DNA of 24,363 nt from an uncultured Planctomycetaceae bacterium (GTDB taxonomy: Bacteria; Planctomycetota; Planctomycetia; Pirellulales; Pirellulaceae), in the NCBI GenBank assembly GCA_903927685.1, contig CAIYOB010000923.1, positions 1-24,363 of the forward strand, given 5' to 3'. This document shows positions 1-6,844 of this stretch, one piece after another (position 1 is the stretch's first letter; every line of letters starts with the position of its first letter). Made by a program: the position numbers and the translations under genes. The notes beneath the pieces are model-generated. The model was not told where the DNA came from. It searched no databases and was given only the letters and a program-made list of their open reading frames with translations.

Positions 1-647
1 GAACCTGCGAAGTCAGGGAGGACTGGCCCGCGAGGATCAAGTGCGTGTACCCGCCGGCGGACATGAGCTGGTCGAGCACGTTGACCGCATCCTTGAGAAA
101 CCTGCGGGTCCGTTCCTGGCGGTGGCGTTGGTAATGGGTCTTCGTCCATTCCCGCCCCACGCGTTCGCGCAGCTCCGGCCGCTGTTCCCAGATCTGCGCC
201 GTGATTGCCCCAAGGTTCACTTGCAGAATCCGCATGCTGTCTTCCGTCACAATCATCACGACGTACCGATCGTAGGTGTCCTTCAGTTCTACCAAGTGGT
301 AGATATTGGGCGTACTGTCCACGGCAATCCAGTTGGGCAGCGGAACCTGAAACTGCAACGGCAGAAAGAACGGCTGCTCACCCGCGCGCGAAAAGACGGC
401 GAGTCCCTTGGCATGGGGCAGCAAGGCCGTTTCCAAGACGTCCTCGATGCGAGCGAGGGCGGCATCGAAAGTGCGCTGCTCCGTGACGTTCAAGCTCCGC
501 CGCAGCGACCGCACGCGCCCGTCGAACGCGTTTCGATCGGCCAGGCGTCCCGCGGCCAAGGACTGGTAGCAACTGATGACGGGCGCATCGCCCACGGGCA
601 AGGTGATCAACTTGCGGACGTGCTTCTGCAGGTTCTGACGTTCCATC
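1..647 (-). CDS. baeRF-type (bacterial eRF1-like) protein, partial at window edge
   Basis: An open frame runs on the minus strand from an ATG at 647 off the left edge, giving about 215 residues. The start has a Shine-Dalgarno AGAGG about 10 bases upstream. The N-terminus reads MERQNLQKHVRKLITLP, followed by PVISCYQSL, FFLPLQFQVPLPNWIAVDSTPNIYHLVEL, then DRYVVMIVTEDSMRILQVNLG. This layout (a short basic N-terminus, an ISxY strand, then a core of 'yhLv.l.d....vvlv....aril') is what I know from the bacterial archaeo-eukaryotic release factor (baeRF) proteins, which are thought to act at ribosomes. Family assignment is by memory of the pattern; the subfamily is not resolved and the C-terminus is missing. 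It is the last visible gene of the hpf-csrA-BON-ATPase string, 80 bases after the ATPase stop, which suits a role at stressed or idle ribosomes. Confidence 0.6.
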
Positions 648-727
648 GCAATCGTCTTTCCTCTTCTTGGACTTGGAAATGTCGTGTCAATTCAGGGTGC
701 CGGGACGCGCTCCTGGAATGCGTTTGA

Positions 728-3523
728 TCACGGCGATGCGCCGTGTGCCTCTGGTTCGCTGGGGCGTGGTTGGTCGGCGGGCGGTGGGTTCCGCGCTGTC
801 CTGCGCTGACGTCCTGCAGCCCGCCTCCGCATCCATTTTTCGCACCCCACGACTCCGTACGCCACGCACGCCGTCAGCAAGATCAACCACCAGGCGTCCA
901 GGCCGAGGGGGACACTGTGGAACATCCGGTTCATGAAGGGCGCGTAGGTGAACAGCAACTGAAGAGCTACCATGCTCGCGACGCCGACCCAGATCCACGG
1001 ATTCGAGAAGACCCCGAGTTGAAACATGGATTTCGACAGCGAGCGGCAATTGAACAGATAGAACACCTCCGCCATCACAAACACGTTGACCGCTACGGTT
1101 CGCGCATAAGCGTCGCTGGCCCCCTTGCCCAGCGCCCACTCGAAGGACCCAAAGGCTCCGACAAGCAAGATTAACGAAACGAGCAAGATGCGGCCGATCA
1201 GTTCGCCGGTGAGGAGCGGCGTTTGGTGATCGCGCGGCGGACGCTGCATGATGTCAGGCTCTTTCGGCTCAAAGGCCAGCATCAATCCCAGGAGCACCGC
1301 CGTGGTCATGTTGATCCACAGGATCTGCACCGGCAGGATCGGCAGCGCCGTGCCGGCAAAGATGGCCGCCAGGATGACGAGACCTTCCCCGATGTTCGTG
1401 GGCAGCGTCCAGACGATGAATTTCGTCAGGTTATCGAACACCCCGCGTCCTTCCTCGATGGCCGCCTCGATGGTCGCGAAGTTGTCGTCCGTCAAGACCA
1501 TGTCGGCGGCTTCCTTCGCGACCTCCGTGCCGGCGGCCCCCATCGCCACGCCGATATCCGCCTGCTTGAGGGCCGGGGCATCGTTGACTCCATCCCCGGT
1601 CATGGCCACGATGTGCCCGCGCGCTTGGAGTGCGCGAACCAGACGCAGCTTTTGCTCGGGCGTGACGCGTGCGAACACTGCCACCTGCTCCGCGGCGTCG
1701 ATCAATTGGGCATCGGAGCGTTGCGCCAATTCGCTGCCGGTCAGCACCAGGGGGCTGCCGGGGCGGGTTGAGTCCTGCCCGTTGAGTCCGATCTGGCGGG
1801 CGATGGCCCGGGCCGTCAAGGCATGGTCGCCGGTAATCATCTTGACGTGAATTCCCGCCGCCTGGCAGGCCCGCACCGCCGCGATCGCTTCCGGCCGCGG
1901 CGGGTCGAGCATGCCCTGGAATCCCAGCAGGGTCAGGCCCTGTACGTCGGCGGGGGCAATGGACTTGACATCGCGGGCAAGATCTGCGGAAGCCAGCACC
2001 AGAACCCGCAGTCCCTTCGCAGCCAGGCGCTCCAGGCCTGCCCGGGCCGCGGCCGGATCCAACGGGACCTGGTGGCCGCGCGCGTCGAGCACGGCAACGC
2101 ACTTGGACAGGACCACCTCCGCGGCGCCTTTCACATAGAGCTTGCGGTGGGCCGAGTTGCCGCCTTCGTGAAGCGTCGCCATGTACTGGTGCTGGCTCTC
2201 GAAGGGGATCGTGTCGAGCCGCCGCAGACGCACCCTGCCAGCGTTGTCCGGCAAGCCGGCCTTGGCCGCGGCGGCGCGCAACGCGCCCTCGGTGGGATCG
2301 CCGTGGACGTCCCAGCGGCCCGCGTGTTCCGCCAGCGTGGCATCGTTGCACAGCAGACCCGCCAGCAAGCACTCCCGGGCGGCGATGTTGTCCACCACGA
2401 GGGGGCCTGCCTCGCTCACCAACTTGATCGCTCCGAGCGGACCGTAGCCGCTCCCGGAGACCTCGTACAGCGCGTTGCCTGCCAGGATTTCCCGCACCGT
2501 CATCTGGTTGACCGTCAGCGTGCCCGTCTTGTCCGAACAAACGACGGTCGTGCTCCCGAGCGTCTCGACCGCAGGCAGCTTGCGGATAATCGCCCGGCGG
2601 CGAGCCATCCGCGCGACGCCGATCGACAGCGTGATCGTGACCGCCGCCGGCAGGCCCTCGGGAATCGCGCCCACCGCCAGCGCCACCGCGGCCATCAACA
2701 TCTCAACCGCCGATTCCCCGCGCAGCCAGCCCACCAGAAACGTCACGGCCGCCAGGCCCAGAATCGCGACCAATAACAGCCGGCTGAACGCCGCGATCTT
2801 GCGCGTCAGCGGCGTCTCCAGAACATCGGCGGTGGATATCAGCTGCGAGATGTGCCCGACCTGGGTATTCGCCCCTGTTGCGAAGACCACACCCCGCGCT
2901 TGACCGTAGGTGACCAAGGTGGACGTGAACGCCAGATTGCGACGCTCTGCGAGCGGTGCTTCGGCGGGGACCAGCTCCGTTTGCTTGTCCACGGGGAGGG
3001 ATTCGCCCGTGAGCGCCGATTCATCCACTTGCAGGTCGCGGCAGTGAAACAATCGCAAATCCGCGGGCACCTTGTCGCCGGACTGCAACAAGACGATATC
3101 GCCCGGCACCAACTCGGTGGACGAGATGCGACGCATCTCACCGGCCCGCAACACGCTGGCTTCCGTCAAGGTCGTCTTGGCCAACGCGGCCAGCGCTTTC
3201 GCCGCATTGGATTCCTGCAAGAAGCCGATCACGGCGTTGACGAGCACCACGCCGAAGATCACGCCGGAATCCACCCACTCCTGCAGGCTCGCCGTGATCG
3301 CCGCCGCGGCGAGCAAGATGTACACCAGCGGCGTATGGAATTGCAGCAGGAACCGCATCCCCGGACCAACTCCCCGCGCGGCGGGAATGACGTTCGGGCC
3401 GAATCGAGCCTGACGCGCGCGAAGCTCCAGAAGATCCAGACCTTGTTCGGCGTCCGTTCCCAACAGCCGCAACACGTCATCGGCGGAAACCTGGTGGGCA
3501 TGCTCTCTCACAAGTACTTCCAT
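728..3523 (-). CDS. P-type cation-transporting ATPase (P2 type, CtpF/PacL-like)
   Basis: 931 residues, a full-length P2-type pump of the inner membrane. Visible in order: an N-terminal cation-ATPase domain (1-55), TGES of the actuator domain (172-175), PEGLP in M4 (288-292), the phosphorylation motif DKTGTLT with Asp331, KGAA in the nucleotide domain (465-468), TGDGVNDAP (642-650) and six C-terminal membrane segments. By alignment to SERCA, the M4 Glu (E289), M5 Asn and Glu (N710, E713), M6 Asn and Thr (N738, T741) and M8 Glu (E819) are kept, but the M6 Asp of the NxxTD motif is Ala742. The WINMTTAVLLGLMLAFEP stretch is like mycobacterial CtpF and related bacterial pumps. Ca2+ is the best guess for the ion, but Na+ or another cation is possible, especially next to a NhaR-type regulator. 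The start at 3523 has GAAGG seven bases upstream and lies 46 bases after the BON gene. Confidence 0.93.
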   Translation of the reverse strand: MEVLVREHAHQVSADDVLRLLGTDAEQGLDLLELRARQARFGPNVIPAARGVGPGMRFLLQFHTPLVYILLAAAAITASLQEWVDSGVIFGVVLVNAVIGFLQESNAAKALAALAKTTLTEASVLRAGEMRRISSTELVPGDIVLLQSGDKVPADLRLFHCRDLQVDESALTGESLPVDKQTELVPAEAPLAERRNLAFTSTLVTYGQARGVVFATGANTQVGHISQLISTADVLETPLTRKIAAFSRLLLVAILGLAAVTFLVGWLRGESAVEMLMAAVALAVGAIPEGLPAAVTITLSIGVARMARRRAIIRKLPAVETLGSTTVVCSDKTGTLTVNQMTVREILAGNALYEVSGSGYGPLGAIKLVSEAGPLVVDNIAARECLLAGLLCNDATLAEHAGRWDVHGDPTEGALRAAAAKAGLPDNAGRVRLRRLDTIPFESQHQYMATLHEGGNSAHRKLYVKGAAEVVLSKCVAVLDARGHQVPLDPAAARAGLERLAAKGLRVLVLASADLARDVKSIAPADVQGLTLLGFQGMLDPPRPEAIAAVRACQAAGIHVKMITGDHALTARAIARQIGLNGQDSTRPGSPLVLTGSELAQRSDAQLIDAAEQVAVFARVTPEQKLRLVRALQARGHIVAMTGDGVNDAPALKQADIGVAMGAAGTEVAKEAADMVLTDDNFATIEAAIEEGRGVFDNLTKFIVWTLPTNIGEGLVILAAIFAGTALPILPVQILWINMTTAVLLGLMLAFEPKEPDIMQRPPRDHQTPLLTGELIGRILLVSLILLVGAFGSFEWALGKGASDAYARTVAVNVFVMAEVFYLFNCRSLSKSMFQLGVFSNPWIWVGVASMVALQLLFTYAPFMNRMFHSVPLGLDAWWLILLTACVAYGVVGCEKWMRRRAAGRQRRTARNPPPADQPRPSEPEAHGASP

Positions 3524-3569
3524 CGCGTTGCCTTCTTCCAGATGAGCCTGCCGGTGTCGGTCAAGCGGC

Positions 3570-4010
3570 TCACGCTCTGTCCGGACGACTCGGCATGACC
3601 TCGATATTCAAGTCCACCCGTCCCGGACGATCTAACCCCAGCGCGTCCAAGGTTTCCTGTAACCCCACCACGGCCAGTTGGATTGCGTAGTACGACTCCG
3701 CAAAACCGCTCAAGATGGTTCGCCCTCCCAGAATCTGCACCCTGAACGCCTGAATTTGGCCATGCGTGCGCGCGGCGATCGCACGCACCAGGTGCGTCTC
3801 CAATTCCCTGGTCGTCATGGGAACGGGCCCACCCGGGCTGGCGTCGTCTGCCCGGACCGCGTGGGCCGCTCCCTCCAGAGACGCAGCCCAGGTGGCGACA
3901 CGGCCGACACCTTCGGCGGCTTGGTCACGCGTGGTCACGTCCTGGGGGCTCCGCTCGCGCCGTACGGCTGTCGCGAACGACCGTTTACTCTCGATGGGCG
4001 GAGTTTCCAT
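3570..4010 (-). CDS. BON-domain protein
   Basis: 146 residues. The C-terminal half (about 65-140) fits a BON domain: an amphipathic helix (ELETHLVRAIAARTHGQ), a strand (IQAFRVQILGGRTILSGF) and a second helix (AESYYAIQLAVVGLQETL). BON domains usually bind membranes or other hydrophobic partners, but there is no signal peptide here, so the protein is probably cytoplasmic. The first 60 residues look unstructured and are rich in Arg, Ala and Ser. The ATG at 4010 lies inside the end of csrA, a 26-base overlap, with no clear Shine-Dalgarno. The true start could therefore be internal, for example the Met at about residue 65 (MTTRELETHL), which would leave only the BON domain. It sits between csrA and the ATPase, in the same direction. 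Confidence 0.7.
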   Translation of the reverse strand: METPPIESKRSFATAVRRERSPQDVTTRDQAAEGVGRVATWAASLEGAAHAVRADDASPGGPVPMTTRELETHLVRAIAARTHGQIQAFRVQILGGRTILSGFAESYYAIQLAVVGLQETLDALGLDRPGRVDLNIEVMPSRPDRA

Positions 4011-4236
4011 TGGCCGAGTGCCCTTCGACGATTCCGGCAGAGTCCTCGTCAGGCTCCGCCTCGGACTGGATTGCGGGAATGATCCGACGCTGGATTTCCA
4101 TCCGCTGAACGGGGACTCCCGAGGGCGCCGAGATGCCCAAGCGGACCCTCTTTCCCGCGATTCCGAGCACGGAAATCCTGATGTCTCCGTGGCTCATCAC
4201 GATCTCATCTCCGGCTCTGCGACTGAGCACAAGCAT
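3985..4236 (-). CDS. csrA: CsrA carbon storage regulator
   Basis: 83 residues. CsrA is a small dimeric RNA-binding protein that blocks or stabilises mRNAs at GGA-containing leader sites. The N-terminus MLVLSRRAGDEIVM, the core ISVLGIAGKRVRLGISAP and VPVQRMEIQRRI follow the family closely. The RNA-contacting Arg pair near residue 6 and the Arg at 45 (R44 in E. coli) are present. It is longer than the usual ~61 residues by an acidic tail (SEAEPDEDSAG). The ATG at 4236 has GGAGG six bases upstream, and this Shine-Dalgarno lies inside ATGGAGG, a match to the ANGGA CsrA site, so autorepression is plausible. It starts 24 bases after the hpf stop and overlaps the BON gene. Confidence 0.95.
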   Translation of the reverse strand: MLVLSRRAGDEIVMSHGDIRISVLGIAGKRVRLGISAPSGVPVQRMEIQRRIIPAIQSEAEPDEDSAGIVEGHSANGNSAHRE

Positions 4237-4260
4237 GGGTTGCCTCCATTCAAATCTGGA

Positions 4261-4677
4261 TCACGCTCCCTCAGGGTCGACGGCTGGTGCGTCCCGCTTC
4301 GCTGGGTTGGGACGCCAGCCGTCCTCGGCCGACTCGCGGGCGCCGGCCATCGACACGCCGGGCCGCCGTTTCTTGTGACTCCTGCGCTCCAGGGCGCGTG
4401 CCACACCCCGCCCGAGACGCTCGGCGGCGAACGCCACCGCCGCCTCAAAGTCGTCGGCGCAGGCCTCCCCCGGGACGTTCCCCATTCCCCGTAGCTTGAC
4501 TTCCATGCGGCAGCGTTTGTCCATTCCGCCGCGTGGGCCATTCACATCCTCGACCCGCGCGGTGACGCGTTCGACTTCCGGAGCGAAACGCCCCAAAACA
4601 AAGTGCAATCGCCGCGTGATGAAATCGTGCAGACTTTCACTGACGCTGGCTCTTTCGCCGACGACGAGCAGTTTCAC
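4261..4677 (-). CDS. hpf: HPF/RaiA-family ribosome hibernation factor
   Basis: About 138 residues. HPF/RaiA proteins bind the decoding centre of the 30S subunit and silence ribosomes in stationary phase. The beta-alpha-beta-beta-beta-alpha core is visible: MKLLVVGERASVSESLHDFI, HFVLGRFAPEVERVTARVEDVNG, CRMEVKLRG and DDFEAAVAFAAERLGRGVARAL. A basic RSHKKRR patch and a Pro-rich tail follow. I place the start at GTG 4677 because AAGGAG lies six bases upstream. An in-frame GTG at 4692 would add five residues but lacks a ribosome site. It is the first gene of the minus-strand operon, just downstream of the promoter at 4726-4754. It has only the N-terminal domain and a tail, so it is short-type rather than the long HPF with a dimerisation domain. 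Confidence 0.88.
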   Translation of the reverse strand: MKLLVVGERASVSESLHDFITRRLHFVLGRFAPEVERVTARVEDVNGPRGGMDKRCRMEVKLRGMGNVPGEACADDFEAAVAFAAERLGRGVARALERRSHKKRRPGVSMAGARESAEDGWRPNPAKRDAPAVDPEGA

Positions 4678-4725
4678 CTTGGGCTCCTTCACAGCGGATC
4701 GTGTTGTCTCTCACCACCACTGGCA

Positions 4726-4754
4726 TTTATAGCCTTAGGTCATTACATTGACAA
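4726..4754 (-). promoter_or_regulatory. sigma70-type promoter of the hpf operon
   Basis: On the minus strand TTGTCA (4754-4749) and TATAAA (4731-4726) are separated by exactly 17 bases. The spacing is ideal and both boxes differ from consensus at one position. Transcription should begin near 4719, leaving a leader of about 40 bases before hpf. The -35 box touches the first arm of the inverted repeat at 4754-4792, so a protein bound there could affect this promoter as well as the divergent nhaR promoter. Confidence 0.6.
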
Positions 4755-4792
4755 ATAGACTTTACTGCCGTAACCCATAGATAATGTCTATT
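4754..4792. promoter_or_regulatory. Inverted repeat, probable LysR-type (NhaR) operator
   Basis: AATAGACTTTA (4754-4764) and TAATGTCTATT (4782-4792) are 11-base arms matching at 10 positions, 17 bases apart. They lie in the 100-odd bases between the divergent hpf and nhaR genes, where a LysR regulator normally binds to control itself and its neighbour. The arms are much more AT-rich than the surrounding DNA. That NhaR binds here is an inference. Confidence 0.5.
4756..4785 (+). promoter_or_regulatory. Weak candidate promoter of nhaR
   Basis: TAGACT (4756-4761) and GATAAT (4780-4785) with an 18-base spacer could serve as -35 and -10 boxes. Both fall within the inverted repeat at 4754-4792, so binding there would cover the promoter. 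A TTGACA at 4748-4753 is a better -35 match but has only TAACCC at the matching -10 distance. Confidence 0.3.
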
Positions 4793-4805
4793 CACGAGGC
4801 GCATC

Positions 4806-5705
4806 ATGGATTGGCTGAACTACCACCACCTGCTCTATTTCTGGGTCGTCGCGCGCGAGGGGACCATTGCCCGGGCCTGCGAGCAACTGCACCTGACCCA
4901 GCCTTCCATCAGCAAACAACTGCACCAGCTGGAGCATTCGGTGGGCGAGAAGCTGTTCCAGCGGGTCGGCCGGAACCTGGTTCTGACGGAGACGGGGCAA
5001 CTGGTGTTCCGCTACGCCGATGAGATCTTTTCGCTCGGCCGGGAGCTGAGCGAGACGCTTCGCGGGAAGCCGTCGAGAGAGCGGCTGCGCCTGCAGGTAG
5101 GGATCGCCGACGTGGTGCCGAAACTCATCGCCTATCGCGTGCTGGAACCCGCCTTGCGGCTGCCGGAGCCCGTGCAATTGATCTGTGACGAACGAGGCCT
5201 GGTGGAGCTGTTGACCGAGCTGGCGGAACACCGATTGGACTTGGTCCTCAGCGATTCGCCCTTGCCCCCGACCTCCGCCACTCGGGCCTACAATCATCTG
5301 CTCGGCGAGTGCGGCGTCTGCATTTTCGGCAGTCCCAGCCTGGCCCGGAAGTTCCGCCGTGGATTCCCCCAGTCGCTCGATGGTGCACCGTTCCTCTTGC
5401 CGACACGAAAGTCCATGCTGCGGCGCTCGCTGGACCAGTGGTTCGATGCGCAGAATATTCGGCCCGATCTGCTGGGCGAATTTGACGATAGCGCGTTATT
5501 GAAGGTCTTCGGCCAGGCCGGAGTGGGGCTCTTTCCCGGGCCAGCGGCGGTGGAACAGGAGACGTGCGGGCAATACCACGTCCAGCCTGTCGGCCGCCTC
5601 GACGCGGTGCGGGAACGCTTCTACGCCATCTCTGTCGAGCGAAGGCTGAAGCACCCGGCGGTGAAAGCGATCACAGAAGCCGCCCAGAACACGCTGTTCC
5701 AGTAG
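4806..5705 (+). CDS. nhaR: NhaR-type LysR-family transcriptional regulator
   Basis: 299 residues, normal LysR length. The first 60 residues form the winged helix-turn-helix: MDWLNYHHLLYFWVVAREGT, then ARACEQLHLTQPSISKQLHQLE and GEKLFQRVGRNLVLTETG. The NYHHLLYFWVVA start and RYADEIFSLGRELSETL linker are typical of NhaR. The effector domain covers about 90-295. In enterobacteria NhaR responds to Na+ and activates the nhaA antiporter and other genes; no antiporter is seen here, so the target may be the divergent cation ATPase operon. The start at 4806 has GAGG eight bases upstream, and an ATGGA (ANGGA) overlaps the start codon, a possible CsrA contact. Confidence 0.9.
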   Translation: MDWLNYHHLLYFWVVAREGTIARACEQLHLTQPSISKQLHQLEHSVGEKLFQRVGRNLVLTETGQLVFRYADEIFSLGRELSETLRGKPSRERLRLQVGIADVVPKLIAYRVLEPALRLPEPVQLICDERGLVELLTELAEHRLDLVLSDSPLPPTSATRAYNHLLGECGVCIFGSPSLARKFRRGFPQSLDGAPFLLPTRKSMLRRSLDQWFDAQNIRPDLLGEFDDSALLKVFGQAGVGLFPGPAAVEQETCGQYHVQPVGRLDAVRERFYAISVERRLKHPAVKAITEAAQNTLFQ

Positions 5706-5892
5706 CCCAGGGAGACGCACTCCGTCGACCGTCCGCCTTGGCGCCAGAACCGCCGCTGCAAGAGGCGAAAGGAATTCGGTGCTGCCGTTGCAGATTCGCG
5801 CCCAACACTGTCAACTTGGCGATACGTGATGGGCGACCGCAGGCGCGGTTGCGTAACGTGGACGAGAATTGACGAATTCGGGGAAAGCGGCG
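5706..5892. other. Intergenic region without a recognised feature
   Basis: 187 bases between nhaR and the DUF2294 gene. I see no gene, no clear terminator with a T-tract, and no convincing promoter. A short CTGCAA/TTGCAG inverted repeat around 5756-5812 is too weak to call. Confidence 0.4.
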
Positions 5893-6264
5893 ATGCGTGG
5901 GAAGACTCGCGGACAGGTGGAGACGGAAATCAGCGCGGCGATCATCCGGTTCGAGAAGGAATTCATGGGCCGCGGTCCGTCCGAGACCAAGACGTACATC
6001 ATCGACGACTTGGTGCTCGTGCGATTGCGGGGAATCATGACGCCCGCGGAACAACAACTCGTGCAAGCGGAAAACTCGTCCCGGGGCCGTGAACTGATCA
6101 AGCAGGTTCGCCACGAGTTGCTGGAACGGGGCCGGCCCTTGCTGGAGGCGGTCATCCAGGACATCCTGCGGCGGAAGACGGTCAGCCTGCACACCGATCT
6201 GAGCACGGTCACGGGTGAGCGGGTGATCATGTTTACACTGGACGCCGCTCCGGACTTGTCTTGA
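5893..6264 (+). CDS. DUF2294-family protein
   Basis: About 123 residues from ATG 5893. The protein follows the DUF2294 pattern well: KTRGQVETEISAAIIRFEKE, FMGRGPSETKTYIIDDLVLV, RLRGIMTPAEQQL, ELIKQVRHELLERGRPLLEA and SLHTDLSTVTGERVIMFTLD. The biochemical role of the family is not established. It is small and soluble, with a mixed alpha/beta look, and it lacks membrane segments. I chose ATG 5893 (GGGGA upstream) over an in-frame TTG at 5869, since the family begins near the TRGQVE motif. It stands alone, with a hairpin 21 bases after its stop. Confidence 0.82.
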   Translation: MRGKTRGQVETEISAAIIRFEKEFMGRGPSETKTYIIDDLVLVRLRGIMTPAEQQLVQAENSSRGRELIKQVRHELLERGRPLLEAVIQDILRRKTVSLHTDLSTVTGERVIMFTLDAAPDLS

Positions 6265-6284
6265 CCGCGCTGCAAATTCGACTC

Positions 6285-6320
6285 AACACGAAGGGCACGA
6301 AGAGTGTATTCCTTCGTGTT
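6285..6320 (+). terminator. Candidate hairpin terminator after the DUF2294 gene
   Basis: AACACGAAGG (6285-6294) and CCTTCGTGTT (6311-6320) are perfect 10-base arms around a 16-base loop that itself repeats the CACGAAG word. It lies 21 bases after the DUF2294 stop and is followed by a short CTTCTC stretch rather than a T-run. It may be a terminator, or one copy of a dispersed CACGAAG-type repeat. Confidence 0.4.
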
Positions 6321-6390
6321 CTTCTCGCCGTCGCGCTGGACGCCGTGAGGAACAAACGTAACGCAGCCAAGTCGAACGGCTAGCCAGTAG

Positions 6391-6600
6391 AGCCGGGCCA
6401 AGACAGCGGGCCTTGGCGCAGAGTCTCTGACTTGGTAAAGTACCGGCAATGCTGCTCTGATTGCAGAGGAACTTGGCTGTTCCTGGGCATGGGGAGAGGC
6501 AGAGCAGACGTTTTCGGGTTGCGCCAATCCTCGGGCAAGAGGTGTGGTCGAAACAAGAAAGCCGACACCGCACAGTGAAGCGGTGGCGGCTTTTTGTTTG
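6391..6600 (+). ncRNA. Candidate structured RNA ending in an intrinsic terminator
   Basis: In this gene-free stretch several complementary segments nest: TTGGCGC (6413-6419) with GCGCCAA (6521-6527), CTGCTCTG (6452-6459) with CAGAGCAG (6500-6507), and AGGAAC (6467-6472) with GTTCCT (6479-6484). A GGTA/TACC hairpin sits near 6434-6444. GCCAAG (6397-6402) can instead pair with CTTGGC (6412-6417), which competes with the outer stem. A strong terminator follows at 6558-6597. The whole could be an independent small RNA or a leader that attenuates the operon starting at 6845. It does not match 6S, RNase P, SRP or tmRNA in the key motifs I know. The 5' end is a guess. Confidence 0.35.
6558..6597 (+). 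terminator. Strong rho-independent terminator
   Basis: AAAGCCGACACCGC (6558-6571) pairs with GCGGTGGCGGCTTT (6580-6593) at 13 of 14 positions around an 8-base loop, and TTTTTG follows directly. This is the clearest intrinsic terminator in the window. The nearest upstream gene ends at 6264, almost 300 bases away, so something else must be transcribed through 6300-6560. Confidence 0.75.
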
Positions 6601-6844
6601 CGCAGACGCTATTATAGAGTGGTTATTGAATACCTCATGCGATGTACTTCCTTGACTATGATCGCGGCTCGCTTCAGCCGGCTTTCGGTCTCGATTTGAA
6701 CGCCCTCGGCAAGAGGGCCATCGCCTGCGGCCGGGAGGGAGGAACCGCGGCCGATGGCGGAGCGTTCCGGCCGAGTGTCGAGCTGACCAAGTCAAGCCAG
6801 ACGTGCTCCGAGATCACCTGACCAGCCAATCGTGAGTCCAAGTC
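6601..6844. other. Intergenic leader before the HAD-Sua5 gene
   Basis: 244 bases between the terminator and the ATG at 6845. I find no convincing gene on either strand. TATTAT (6610-6615) resembles a -10 box but has no -35 partner at the right distance. The promoter of the downstream operon probably lies here, or upstream of the structured RNA. Confidence 0.35.

Noticed and set aside
6391..6600. 6S RNA, RNase P RNA or a known riboswitch
   Set aside because: The long-hairpin look suggested 6S, but the large bulge is on the wrong strand; RNase P and riboswitch core motifs are absent.
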